Positions 23,487 through 35,800 of a DNA stretch of 64,000 nt are shown one piece after another. A program made the translations under genes and the position numbers. The DNA lies in NCBI GenBank assembly GCA_963969365.1, contig OZ017754.1, positions 2,232,001 through 2,296,000 on the forward strand, given 5' to 3'. Within the stretch, counting starts at the first letter, position 1, and each line of letters begins with the position of its first letter. A model generated the notes under the pieces. That model had not been told where the DNA came from, searched no databases, and saw nothing but the letters and a program-made list of their open reading frames with translations. The stretch is from Asterochloris sp. CNOR1. Its lineage: Eukaryota > Chlorophyta > Trebouxiophyceae > Trebouxiales > Trebouxiaceae.

Positions 23487-26400
23487 CTAGAAAGCGCGGT
23501 TGTGGACACGCGGCTGAGCAATGCGGGCGGGGGGGCCGGCCTGCACCCTGCGGGGGACAGGGTCGGCCGCGGGCTGGACCTGCTGCTGGTGCTGGGGGGC
23601 AGGTGCCTGCTGGTGCTGCTGCCAGCCAGCCTTCTCCAGCACCTTGGTACCTGCAGGCCCAATTCTCTTTGTTAGTGTTCCAATTGCGGCAAACGCCACT
23701 GGTATGCGCAAAAATCAGGCCCCAGCCAAGGTCACGTCAGACCAGCTGCTGCATGATGAACTCAACTGGGTCATGCCTTGGCAATGGCACTCTCGGCATT
23801 GCAGTTGCTCACCAGGGTAAGCTGCGGGCTGGTACATCCCAGCTGGCTTGGCGGGCTTGAGCTCAGTGGTGACCATCAGAATCAGCTTCTGAGCCAGCTC
23901 AGGGCAGCTCCCCATGAGGTCTGTGAAGCTGGCGCTGGTGAACAGGTGCCTGGCGGCGTCCTGAGAGAGGGGGTGGCGCTGAAAATAGGAGTCCACAAAG
24001 CCAGCCAGCACCTGCAGCAGGGCACGATCCATGGGCAGTGCCCCAGTGCTGGGCCACAACTAGAGGTGGTGCTGGGGCCAGAAGTCCTCAGAGCCGGCCG
24101 GCACCTGCATGTGCGTTGGCAGCGTCGTAATGGCAGTTGTGTGGACTCGCTCTCTGCAAATGTGTGGGTGCTGCCCAGTCTGAGGGCTGTGGCCAATGCT
24201 ATCCAGCTCAGCTAGCATCGCAGGCAGTGACTTACGCTGCGTGAAGAGTGCAAGCGGCAGGCTGAGGGATGGCAGGCACGCAGTGCACACAGCAGGCAGT
24301 CGGTCTGAGCAGCAGGAACACTTATTTGCTGCAAGGAAGCAGCTAGGGGCGGCAGCGGGCAGGAGGTGTCTCGTGGCAGCAGCTCACCTCGCAGGTGTAG
24401 CGCTCTGCCATGTAGGCAAAAAAGGCCAGGTTGTGGGGACCCATAAACATCTCAAAGAGGCACGTGCAGGCTGCTGTCAGCTGCTGAATGTCGTACCTGC
24501 AGGGAGACACAAAGCAAGCAAGTTGCCCGCAGGCAGCCAGCTCGATTTGAGCACATTCGGACCACCATGATCTATCTAGGGAATGCCAAGGCAGAGCTGC
24601 TGATACAGTCACATGCAGACTGGCAATGCAGCCAGCAAAGGCTCAAAACGCAAGATGTAGCCAACGTCTTGTGCATTTTCAACCACAGTAGGAAGCAGCA
24701 CGCTGGAACCAACAATTCCCTAACAACCGACATTCTAGCACATCACAGCATGGGCAGCCGCTGAGCATGTGGACTCACCTTTGAGACAGGGTGAACAGCT
24801 CCGGCAGCACGGTGGAGTGCACCTTGGGGGTGACATCGTACATCCACATCAGCATGGCCTCCACTGCCTCTGCGCTGACGCCGTCAATGGCAACTGCGCC
24901 TGAGGTGCGCTCAGTCATGGAGTGGGTGAACATCTGGCGGAAAACGGGGGAGTGCAGCGCCAGAATGGCACGGTGAACCTGGAGGGCAGGGTGCTCAGGA
25001 CTTGCTGGTCGCATTCACAGCAGCAGAAGGAAAGTCAGCGCAGCTGGCATGCAAGGTGATGCTTGCTGCAGTGGAGGAAGGCAGGAGCTTGGTGCAGCGG
25101 TGTGCAGGCTGAGGCCAACCGCAGGTTTGCCGACAAGCAAGCAGGTGGTGCACAATCAGTGAAAGCAAGCTGACGGCCTTGCCCGGGACCGCTCAGCAGT
25201 CACCTGCAGCCTGTGCTATAGCTGCCACATGCCAGCTGGCGGGATGCACAGATGCTGCAGCTGTTGCAGGCATTCAACAAGTGCATGCCAAGGCTTCAGC
25301 TTGCGGTTGGTAGAGATCGATGAATAACTGTCCGGCTGGCTGTGCTCTGCACCGGTGACAATGCAGATCACTGTGGGTAACATGAACATGTGCAGAAAAC
25401 CCCCTTATGCTCCAAGTCGAGAATGTGCAAGGCCTCACCTGCCAGCTGCGTCCTGCGCTGGTGACCACGCAGTCACTCAGCTCGGGCATGTTGAACAGCA
25501 TGGCCGCCCCGTTGGGCCCCATGCGGTGGCTGGTGGGGTGCATCAGAATGGCATCGTGCACTCTCAGAGGGTCTGAGTCTGGCTGGGCCATGGACATGAG
25601 TTCGATGGGGAGGCAGGTGGCTGGGTCGGCTGCGTGGGGCAGCTCATTGCTGAGCAGAGCGATACGGACAGTGGAGTCAGTGTTCCAGAGCGTGGCGGTG
25701 TGGCGGGCGCGGGGTGTTTTGCTGTGGCCAGCCTGCTGCCAGGTAGCCGTGGCGAAGTTGAAGCTGTGCCTGCAGGAACAAGGGGCAGCGTATAGGAGGA
25801 AGATCAGGCGTGCAGAGGCCAATGCCACCTGCACGGCCAGGCAAGGCATGCTGGTGTGCACGGGCGGTCTAGAGTGCTGGGCAAGGCTGAAGCTAGGCGA
25901 GTCTGCAGCCAGGCTGCGCAGAAGCAGGCAATCAGATCCAGCACGGCACTGCAGGCAGCCTCAGGGCAGCAGGGCATGCGGTGGCCCCAGCTGAGCTGGC
26001 GCACTCACAGCAGGGGCAGCCGACAGCCTGTCCCCACTGCTGGAGTCCAGTGTGCCCGGCACAGGCACCTGGTCAACCCAATGGCGTGCAGCAACTCAGA
26101 GCCCAGTCCAAACTATTGTGCTGACATGGAGGTCAAGGGGTGCCCCTGCTCCGGGGCGCCGCTCCCGCCATAGCGAATACTGTAGCCGCCGTGAATGTAC
26201 CAGTAGTCTCCCCAGGTCACAGCCGCGCAGTTCATCCGCTCAGACGGCGCACTGCCTGCAGGGCCGCAGACGATAATGTCAGTGGCAGGCAGATTGGCAG
26301 GGCCAACCTGGGCCAGAAGCCCTGTTTCAGCAGGACACCAGGCATACCGACGTAAGGTGCAGGCGCCTGATGCCTTGGCAACAAGTGACACTCAGCTGCA

Positions 26401-29185
26401 AACAGGAGCAGCACAGGCTAAGACGCAGATGGCTGGCAGCCATGTTGGGCGGTGCTGGTGCCTGAAGTTGCTTGAATGGGCCAAGCTGCCTGCTTGCCAG
26501 CTAGCCCACGCAAGAGCATGCAGTGCTTTCGTGCGGCTGGACTGCCCATGCCTTGAGCCCTTGAAGCAACAACATCAGACAGGGGTGGGCTTGCACTGCA
26601 GAGCTCAGCTGCAGCCATACTCAGCTGCAGCCATTGAATGACCGCCCAGCCACGTCAGGCAGCGATCCATCAGGACCCTGTCATGTGGGCCATCAGGCAC
26701 CCCTGCGAGCCCATGGTTTACAGCACTGCATGCTCAGCAGTCAAATAGCAGCCAGGCCCCCTGTAAACCGCCATCTCCATACGCAAGACCATGGCCCCAC
26801 TGCTGCACGCCCACAACATGCAGCACCCAGCACCAACACAGGCACCCTGTTCATGACCACCGCTGCACACCTACATCCCAGAGCAATCACAACCCTCACA
26901 GGCCGTCAGTCTCATGTTCAAAGATACGGTCACATGGCTCCCACTGCTGCTCGGCCAGGTGCAGCGGACACCATGCAGCGGCCAGCAACCTCTTCAGGCA
27001 TCCAGCTCCATGTCTGCACAACAGCATGGCCGCACTGCTGCACACCATGTGTGTCCACCACCTCCCAAAGCCGCGAGGTCAGGTCCAGGCGCCACACCTC
27101 CATCGTGCTGCGGCTGCGCTCAAAAGTGGCTGCCAGCACATAGATGAACCGATCCTGATAGGACGCCACCGCCTGAACCTGCAGGGGGGCAACGTACGGG
27201 CCAGGTTTGTGCCAAGCACTTATGCTGGGCCTGCAGGGGGAATCATATTTACTGGTTGCCGGGGACAGGAAGGCTACAAGTGCATCGATGCTAATCCTCT
27301 GGCTGGCAGGCAGGCGGGTCTGGCAGAGATCCCCAGCATGCCATGCTGGAGCTTGACCATCCACGTTCAATGGGAACAGCACCCACCAACCAGATGCTGG
27401 CAGGGCAGGAGGCTGCCCCGCTGCCAAGCAGCTGGCGGTTGGCCACATTGTCAGGCAGGTGAATGAGCGTTGCGTACTGCTGAGTGCTCAGGCCCGAGCT
27501 GCTCCTGGCAAGGCAGCGCTGCCCTGCTGCCCTCAGAAGATGGTGCACTTTGCAGCCAGCCTTGCTGGGCAGACAACAGAAAGTGCAGAAAACCCGCAGG
27601 AACAGAAATAGGTCACCCAGGGGTCTGGACTGACCTGGTTCTGGTGCGGCAGCACTGCCGGCCCCCCTGTCCGCATGGTAGTGTAGGTCTTGTACCAGGT
27701 GTTGCTCTGAAAGTCGTACCAGTCAATACAGGGTCCAGAGAGGAACCCCTCAGGCACAGGCGATGCACAGTTGGGCCCATAAAGGTACAGCCGTGGGCCG
27801 ATCATGACTGCATGCTGCCCCAGCCTGCAGCGCAGTGAGCAGCAGTGATGGGCAGGGCTCTACATGAAGGTGCAGGCCGCACTGCAGGACATTGCTGCAC
27901 ATCAGCAGTGCCTTGCCGGGGCTAACTGCCACGCTGGAGTGAAATTCTGCGGAAGACCTCGAGGCAGTAAGGAGGGGAACACGTCATCATGACACCCCTC
28001 CCGATGTCGATGGACAGGAGCTGCTATGGCCAGGGCACTCACAGCTTATTGCACAAGGGTCCTGTCACACAAAATCAGCAGATGAATCATCATGGACAAC
28101 ATGGGCTAATGCAACCGCTAACTGATTTTCAACCACCACAGGGGGGAGAATGGGTGAAGCTGCTGCTGATAACTGTGCCTGCATGACCTTATGCCTGGTA
28201 CTGCCAGCCGGAATGGCTCACCTGGCCTTGGGTACAGACCCTATCTGAGTCCAGTTCTGCCACTGCAGCGTGACCAGGTCAAAGCTGTGCATGTCTGTCG
28301 ACACTGAGATCTGCTGGTCCACAGCAGAGGGGTGCATGCCGCCAAACACAAACAGCCGGTCCCTGCAGCAAAGGAATGAGGCAAGAGCTGACAGGACCAG
28401 AGTCATAGGACCAGAGCAACAATTGTGAAACTTGTTTGCAGACTGGCTGGGGACACAGCCTGGCAGCCATAAGCAGACACTGGGCTGCAGGCCAGCCTGG
28501 ACAGCGGGCTGACATAAACACAGATGACAGATGAACTGCTGCAGAATGGCTCACCTGTAAATGCAGATGGTGGCATTCTCTGCAAAGTGCCAGCCATTGC
28601 GGTCGTAGTGCGCTGGCAGGTGCTCCTCCAAGCTGGGCGCAATGTCTGAGCTGACTGGCAGGTACTGCTTGCTCTCCTCATTATACTTCAACAGAATCTG
28701 CATAGTGACAACAGAGTCGTGTGCACTGTGTAAGATAACGCCGACCCTTTACTGCAGGGTGGGACGGCGCAACACAGTGCGCAGGTGTGGCACTTCACGG
28801 CTTGCAGCCTTGCCAACTGGTGTAGCTATGCCGTGCTGCAGGCAATGGCAGTCCCCTGCACAGTCAGCGTCGCATGCTGAGCGCGCCAGTCTTGTCAGGG
28901 CCAAGCCACAGCTGACCTCGTGCTTCCTGCTGGCAGATGTCTGGCACCTTGCTGCACACCTGATCCAGGCTGCCCCTCCTGACCTCCCCTCCAAACAGGT
29001 ACAGCTCTCCCCGGTGCACAAAGGCCTTGCTATCTGTCCTGCTGGGGCAGGCGCCCACATCCTGCTGCTGCCACTTACTGGCCTGGCGCCTTGGGCTGCC
29101 ACTGGGGGCCATTCTTGTCTCCTGTAGGTGCAGATAAGGGTCCCTGGGCATTGCATGCTGCAAGCCTGAATCTGCCGTGCATCAT
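23487..29185 (-). CDS. Kelch-repeat protein with BTB/POZ and BACK domains
   Basis: Reads right to left in about ten exons. The proposed start is the ATG at 29185 (MMHGRFRLAACNAQG), in frame with GDKNGPQWQPKAPG; a TGA lies a few codons upstream in the same frame. Kelch blades follow: KAFVHRGELYLFGGEVRRGS, ICIYRDRLFVFGGMHP, KARLGQHAVMIGPRLYLYGP, SYQDRFIYVLAATFERSRST with MEVWRLDLTSRLWEVVDTHG, MNCAAVTWGDYWYIHGGYSI, and SFNFATATWQQAGHSKTPRA. The BTB domain spans about 24800-25520: PELSDCVVTSAGRSWQV, VHRAILALHSPVFRQMFTHS, VSAEAVEAMLMWMYDV. A BACK-like helical region follows (RYDIQQLTAACTCLFEMFMG; DRALLQVLAGFVDSYFQRHP), then a Gln/Pro-rich tail ending at 23487. BTB-Kelch proteins usually serve as substrate adaptors of Cullin-3 ubiquitin ligases. 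The Kelch-before-BTB order resembles LZTR1-type rather than KLHL-type proteins. It may be joined to the ARM gene upstream as one gene. Confidence 0.8.
26791..27060 (-). repeat. Decayed copies of a Kelch exon end in the following intron
   Basis: The true exon edge lies in 27025-27060 (plus-strand words CGCACTGCTGCACACCATG). Three imperfect relatives lie at about 26791-26826, 26852-26880 and 26932-26975, each with an ACTGCTGC/ACCGCTGC core followed by a CAC- or CAGC-rich stretch. The similarity is weaker than in the DUG and DDM1 cases. Confidence 0.45.
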
Positions 29186-29233
29186 CAGGTGTGCATCATC
29201 AGGCGTGCATCATTAGGCGTCATCATGAGCAGC
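29178..29233. repeat. Four-unit 14-bp tandem repeat at the Kelch-BTB start codon
   Basis: Four near-copies of GTGCATCATCAGGC run from 29178 (GTGCATCATCAG, GTGTGCATCATCAG, GCGTGCATCATTAG, GCGTCATCATGAG). On the minus strand each unit carries ATGATG, and the last unit provides the proposed start codon. Because 14 is not a multiple of 3, the units lie in different frames. Confidence 0.8.
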
Positions 29234-29701
29234 AGTGAGGCAAAGGAGGCACCCAGACCAGCAGTCCCGGGAATCAGGCCTTCAACGAAACTTAGTGGCA
29301 TGAGCTTTCTCCCAGAGCAGAAGTGCCATGCGTTAGCGACTAACTAATGGCGCAAGATGAGCCCACCTTGAGCGGTGATCACTTGCCGCCTTTTGCTGAG
29401 GGGTAGTTGAACTTGATGTTGCGAAACCGAGTGAACTGCCAGCAGGGACGGATACCGGCCCCAACCGAGTGCTGCACTGGCGAGGCACTGAGCGTGTTGA
29501 CTGGGCCGGAGTTGCGGTATGGTGGTTCCTGGGTGGTTCTTCACGGCAGTGACCCCTACCTGACACAAACTAGATTCCCGCTTTGTTGGAATGACGTCGA
29601 TGTGGCAAGATGACAGCGCTCTCCTTCCTTGCCTGTCAAGGGGGTCAAAGGTGGTAACTGATGAAGTCGATGCTGGCATTATAAGTCTTTTCACACTGTC
29701 C
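29234..29701. other. Stretch between the ARM and Kelch-BTB genes
   Basis: Both flanking genes are on the minus strand. If they are separate, this holds the ARM 3' end and the Kelch-BTB promoter. A long open frame on the minus strand (29344-29742) is out of frame with the ARM exon and shows no domain. If the genes are fused, this is an intron. Confidence 0.4.
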
Positions 29702-32463
29702 TCATTGCACACAGCAGTTGGCTGGCTTCTTCTTGGCTGCAATGTCTGCGTGCTCTAGTTGCTGCCGCACAGCATCATCCTGCTGGGCCAAGGCTCTGAC
29801 TAGCGAAGAGGCCTCCTCGCTGTAAAGCAGCACCTCGGACTGCTGTGAGGCTGGGACGTTGCCAACCTCCTCAGGGTACTCCTCAATGGCAGCATCCTGA
29901 ACAGATTAGCAAAGCAGCTTTGAGTGCTGGGGCACAGGCAATGGCTCTACCAAAGCAAGCATCTTCACTGCATCCACTTGTGCAGGCAGCTGCTGGTGCA
30001 CCTGTCACGCCCCTTTGTGCACCCATGGCTGCGTACGGCGATACCCAGGTAGCCAGCAGGTGCCTTCAGCCGACTAGCTGCTCGCTCCTCGGGAGGGCTC
30101 ATGCAAGCTGTGTGGCGAGCATCACACGTGCAGGCAGTCCCTGATGGCTGCTCGCACCCTCTGGTGTGTGCACCTGTTGCTGTGTCCATGGCAAGGCATT
30201 ACATAGGCACATGGCAATCACCTGCAGGCGGCCAGCCACAGAGATATCCAGAAGGGCGTGAGCGAGCTGTGTTGCAGGCATCCCACTCTCGTTGCAGTGC
30301 AGGCTCTGCTCCGCGCCCCTGGACATCAGAAACAGGGCATGCACGGCTGCATCACCAAGTTCCAGGTCTCGCGAGAGGACGAGCTGTGCCACCTGCTTCA
30401 CAGCCCCTTCTGCGCGAAGCAGCTCCTGCAGCCAAAGACTGGTGCTGGAAGTGCTCCCACTTTGCAGATTCAGATGTGCCTGCACGGCCAATGCTGTTTC
30501 ATACAGCCTCTTCTGCATGGAGCAGCTCCTGCCAACAGATGTGGGAAGGCTGCAAGATAATGCAAGCAATCAGCCCATCTTCATCAGGCTGTGCTATTGC
30601 ACAGAGCAGCTCCTGCAGCCAGGTGCTGGGGAGGTGCAAAAGCTGTCAGCAAACCTGGCAGACCGCCACGAGGGTGTCCTACCGCGGCAGCAAGCATTGC
30701 AATTGTGCCTTGGCCGGCCAACAAACTGTCAGGCGGTGTCATTGTGACAGGGTCATGGGTGTGCGTGAGCATGCAGGGTTTGCCAGTTCTGTGAGGCTGG
30801 TGCAGCAGATGCTGTATGTATCTGTGAGCAGACCCTGCAGCACGCAATGCTGTGCAGGCAGTGCTAAGCCATTCAGGCCGGCAAGCTTAGCATGAGCCAG
30901 AGCTGCACTCTCACCGCCATCTGAGGGATTTGCTCCAACAAGGTGCCCAGCAGGTCCAGCACCTGCCTCTGACTGGAGCCACTGTGCAGTAGTCTCAGTA
31001 GCTGAGGAAGCATTTGCTCAACCACCTCCACCACATCATGCTTGCCCGTGAGGCCGCTAAGGAGGTCATCAATCAGCGGCAACACCTGCAGCAACAGCAA
31101 TAGCTCCCGATGCACCACACACTGCAATTGGTCGCAGTGAGTCAGTACATTGCACAGCACAGCAGGGCTTGCCGCCCATCCATTGATTCAAAGTCAGCTG
31201 CACCCTTGGCATCAAGGGTGCGGGGATGCCACATGAAGGTCAACCTCAATGCTGTTGGCACGCTGGATGGCGGTGGATTGCAACCACGGTGTGAGGCAGC
31301 GCATCCACATCACATTTGCCTATTCCTTGTGTGACTTGATTCCCAATGCCTGGCCGTGCTGTGCAATGGATGGCAAGCTGTCCAAAAGCTGAGTAATATC
31401 GTGCACAGGGCTTGAGTGATGGGTGACCCGAGGAAGGCAGGGTGTGCAGCAGCTTCGCACCCACATCGAAGTTGCCTGCCAGAAATTGCTGCTCCAGCTG
31501 GTGCAAGTAGGCCACCTTGTTGGGCCGGTGAAAGCTGCACAAGTCATGCAGCGCAGCGCTGGCTGCCAACTGCACTGGCTCCTCGCGGCTCAGCAGCGCT
31601 ACCAGCGACCTGCAGCAGATTGCACACCGTCATTACACGTCAGAGCCTGCTGTGCAGGGGTCAAGAAGCAGAGCAGGGTCTTGATCAGCAAAAGCAGCAT
31701 CAGTGTCAAAACGAATAGAACATGCAAAGCCTCCATTGAATAACTCTGAACAGTCAGGAAGCACAGCGGAAGCAGCGTCAGGGAGCAGAGCAGGGCCTGC
31801 GATGCATTGAAGTGTCTTGTATTGATGAACAGCAAGCGTAGCCTTGAGCTCGGTGGGAATGCAGCATGCCCTCGGCCCCATCTCATGGGATGGCACTGGC
31901 TTGCTCAGTGTCGTCCTGCAAAGACTTGAGTCCTTGTTCCCCATTGCGGCAAGGTTAGCCTCAGCTCTCAGCCCCAACTCACGGAATGGCACTGGCTTGC
32001 TCAGCATCGTCCTGCAGAGGGTTGAAGCGGACATGCTCGGGCCTGTCGCAGAAGCCCAGCTCCTTGCCGTGCCGCAGCTTGGCCTCAGTAGTTGCGCTGT
32101 GCCTGACAAGCCTGCTGAAAGTGGCTGCGGCTTGCTCGGTCACCGTATCAGCACCATCACACAGCAGCTGCACCAGCAGCGGCATGAGGCCATGCTCTGC
32201 CAGAGCCATGTGGACTTGATACTGCTCATCGCCAGCTGCCTCGGCCAAGGCTTCTTGCACACCGGCCAGCGCCTGCATGCAGATGAGGATGTGTCAGATG
32301 TTGCCGGCAATTCAGATTGATTTGCGGGCAAGGCCATGCACCTGTTGTTTAGCTACCTCACTTTGAGTTTCCTATCTGCTTGGGAAAAGTCTGCAGCGGC
32401 CTCCAGCTCATGCACCAGGAGCACAGCATCGTCATTCCCACTCCTCGATTTCCTCTTCGCCAT
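29702..32463 (-). CDS. Armadillo-repeat protein with a C-terminal CaaX-like box
   Basis: The ATG at 32463 gives MAKRKSRSGNDDAVLLVHEL with a GTGAGG donor near 32392. Following exons encode helical ARM/HEAT-like repeats: HGLMPLLVQLLCDGADTVTE with QAAATFSRLVRHSA (31980-32280); VALLSREEPVQLAASAALHD with HQLEQQFLAGNFDVGAKLL (31440-31620); VLPLIDDLLSGLTGKHDVVE, MLPQLLRLLHSGSSQRQVLD and LLGTLLEQIPQMA (30910-31090); ELLRAEGAVKQVAQLVLSRD with LELGDAAVHALFLMSRGAEQ (30230-30440). The last exon (about 29897-29702) begins DAAIEEYPEEVGNVPAS, contains LVRALAQQDDAVRQQLEHAD and ends AAKKKPANCCVQ with TGA at 29704-29702. This C-terminus follows a Lys cluster and fits a prenylation CaaX box (Cys-Cys-Val-Gln). 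ARM proteins act as scaffolds for protein partners; the specific role is unknown. The stop could instead be bypassed by a GTGCAA donor into the Kelch exons. Confidence 0.72.
30405..30645 (-). repeat. Three copies of an ARM exon start with acceptor
   Basis: The real exon start (minus strand, CTGCAGGAGCTGCTTCGC, near 30420) has two decayed partners upstream in the gene, near 30515 (GGCAGGAGCTGCTCCATGC) and 30605 (CTGCAGGAGCTGCTCTGTGC). Each keeps the AG acceptor and the Glu-Leu-Leu core. Confidence 0.6.
31875..32030 (-). repeat. Decayed copy of an ARM exon end
   Basis: Plus-strand 31970-32030 covers the end of a real exon (residues QDDAEQASAIP). An imperfect copy at 31875-31930 keeps GGATGGCACTGGCTTGCTCA and TCGTCCTGCA, with only scattered differences over about 50 bases. 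Confidence 0.75.
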
Positions 32464-32863
32464 GAATGATTAGCCTGAAGCCGATGCTAAATACTGTGAG
32501 CACTGATCCCCTGTCTCCTGTAGGTCTGCTTCAAATTTATAGTCCAATGGCTGGCAGCAAGGCTTCTGCTCCGCTTCAGCATCGTACCGCCACGACTGGT
32601 ATCACCTCAAAGTGACCTGCATGTGAGTTGTAATCAGACCCCGAGCTTGAACAGATAGGTAGCTGCTTGATCCCTTTCCTGGGCACCCCTTTTTGCACCA
32701 GCCTTTTGCCTGAGAGAGTGTGACCAGCATTCTATCAATGGCAACATAGGCCTTACCCAATAAGCAGAGCATCTAGGCCTTGACCCCTGTTGCGGTGATC
32801 TCAGCACCCTTCTATCAGGATGCCAGGTGAGAAGACATATGCTGTTGGCCAGAGAGCTGGAAG
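32464..32863. promoter_or_regulatory. Divergent intergenic region, ARM gene and aquaporin
   Basis: About 400 bases separate the ARM start codon (minus strand) from the first plausible aquaporin ATG (plus strand). It presumably contains both promoters. No clear motif or repeat was seen. Confidence 0.4.
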
Positions 32864-35800
32864 CATGCCTGATCTGGCATCGACTGTGCAGCTGCACAAC
32901 TCAGCAACTTTCCATGCATGCCCTGCAGGATTGCTGCAGGCCCCAGATTCCAAGTGAGTCTTGCTTTGATGCAGTGCTCTGTGCTCTGATGCAGCACATG
33001 TGCGCTGTGCTCACTGAGTATCTGCAATCTGTTAATCGTGATCACCTAATGCATTGGCAATCCTGTCTGCAGGTTTGGTGAGGATGCGACCATGCAGGAC
33101 TGCTGCAGGCAGTGCTCTGGAGCCTACTGCAGGCTCTACCCCACTTAGTCACATACTGCATGTCTCGTCTGTCAAAACAAATGTTCACACTCCGACCTTG
33201 CCTGCTCAGGACTGTACAAGTTCGTGGTGGCCTGCATTGCGGAGTTCCTGGGTGTCCTGCTCTTCACCTTTTCTGGCAGCGCCACACCCACAGGCACAAT
33301 CTCAACACAGCAGTCGAACACGCAGTCAGGCAAGCCCATCTCCACAACCTCATGCTGTATGGTGCTGACTGCTTGCACACAGTAAGAGCAGCCAGTGAGA
33401 GCCATCCTTTCATTCACATATGTACCCTGCAGGCGATGCAAGTGCCAATTGGGCGCCCTGGTGAGTGGGGCAACGGCTGGCTGCCTTCAGCTGGCAAACT
33501 CCACTTGGGGCCCCCGAGGCCGGCCGGTCTCATGAAGCAGATGTTGCCCCACCTGTGTGCCAGTTAGCTCTTGACAGCTTGAACTCTGAGGGAACTGTGT
33601 CTGTGTTGCAGGGGCAATGGCATCACCCTCGCTGTGTGAGTGCCCCTGCGGTGCTGAGCTGGCTGATCTGCTGCTGTTCTGCTTGCCATGCATTCAGACC
33701 TGGTGCTACCTTACACTGAGCGCTACTTTGCCACTGCTGCAGGCTTATCTAGTGAGTGGCATGTTGGCAGATTGGCATGCTGCTGCTCCGTGCCTATGCG
33801 AAGTTGTAGACAGCATGAGCAATGCTTACATGTTCATGTACACCTGCAGCTGTACTGCAAACATTTCAGGCGGCCATCTCAATCCAGCAGTCACACTGGT
33901 GAAAATTCGCAGCCCCTTGTGCTTCCCTGCAAGTGTGCACGCTCATGACTGACGATGAGAACCTGTGCTGTGTAGGCCACCATCGTCACAGGGCACATGA
34001 CTGTACTCAGAGGCCTGATGTATATGCTAGCACAGCTGTTTGGGGCCTGCTTTGGCATCCTGCTGCTGGTGAGGTCCTTGGACGTGGCAAACCCTGGAAA
34101 GGGCATGAGCTGGCTGGTTAGCTATTGCAGTCTGCGCTTGCCAGTGGAGGCAGCTGCTGCACCAGTGCCTAGGTCGAGGCACAAGTGATGTGGACACTGC
34201 TATATGCATGCCTGGCGGCCCCTGTGTGGTGCACCTTGTTTGATGCTGTCCCTGCGCCCTGCCACGCAGGCAGGCCTGGTGCCTCAGGCCACCATTGGGA
34301 TGGGGAACTCAGGTGAGTCAGCTGCATCTCCAGTGGCTGTGCGCCTGGACTTTTGTTGAGCTGTCAAGGAGTGTGCCTGGTCCCTTGCTGACACCTGCCA
34401 ACCTGCAGGGGTGGGTTGCTTTGTGCCAGGTGCTGGAATTAACTATGCGCAGGTGAGGTGCCTGTGTGACTGTTGCCCTTTGTCACACCCACCGGCAAAG
34501 GCATCTGCCTACACCCTGTGCGCTGCTTGCAGACCTTTGGCTGGGAGTTTGTGGTAAGCAGCGGACCCCGTTAGCACTTTTGACTGGTAGCAGACAACAG
34601 CCAGAGACCTTAAGAAGATTGACCTCGCAGATGACTTTTGTCCTGGTTTCAACCGTCTATGCTGTGGCAGTGGGCGAGCCTTCCTTTGGCGATGTGAGTA
34701 ACGGCTGACTGCAGCCTCGCTTGCCAGTCAGCACTGATTATGCGCGCTTGCCCTGACTGCTGAGCTGTGCTACCATGCAGGTGGGCCCCCTGGCTGTGGG
34801 CCTCTCCCTGTTTGCCATGGTGGGTCGACGCTGCTGGCTCTCAGCCCAGCTGCATGACTGCCAGCTGGAGTGCTATGCCTCTGGCAGGCCCATTGCCAGC
34901 CTGAGCTTTACACAGCTCAGGGCGAGATGTGGAGCCTGATCACCATCCTGTTACTGGCAGGTGTTTGTAGGATCACAGTACACTGGCTCTGCTCTGAATC
35001 CTGCCAGGTGAGTGCTTGGGGCAGTGCAGTGACCAAGGTGTGTAGGCCAGACGAGCTTCTGCCTGATGCTCCAGTTGTGCCCCAGCCCTGTGTGCACATC
35101 CTGTTTCGGAGTCAATTTTGTCCGCATGTGTGCAGGACACTTGGCCCAGCTATCGTGTTTCACTGGTGAGCTTTCAGGCTGGCGTCGCTGCTGCATCATG
35201 ACTCAAGCTGTTTCCTGAAGGGCTGCCACATCAGCAATGAAGGGGCTGCAGTGTCCCCTTGTGATTGGTCACCATGTGTCTGCAGTCACTGGGATTCGGT
35301 CGGTTTCTATCTGCTTGGAGAGTTCCTTGCTGGAGCTGTCGCAGGCCTGTGCGCGGGTCCCCTGTACGGCACAGGTCTGCCTGAACAAGTTCTGCCTAAT
35401 ACATCCACCTTAACAGATCCTGACTGTTGCTATTGCTCAGTGGCCACTGCTTGAGCAGAAGCCAACTACCCCCTTTTTTCTCTGAGTACAGGCGCCAAAT
35501 GGCTGAAGCTGCTGCTGCCATGGCACTCAACAAGGGAGAGTCCCATCGGTGAGCAAGCGCCAAGCATGTGTGGGGCTGAAAACTCCCCCTTCAAGGTGCT
35601 GCAACTGCAGGGTGGCCCCAGCACAGCACCCTTCTGCCAAGAAACATGCTGCTGCCTGCCTGCACCAGGTTGAGCAAGAGTCACTGTGTGACTGCAGCAC
35701 CAATGCAAGCAGATACTCTTTCCAAGCTTGGGGCAACCCTCTGCCTGCCTGCACCAGCCTGAAGGAGCCTGGCAATCTGCAGCTGTTATGCCAAGCAGGC

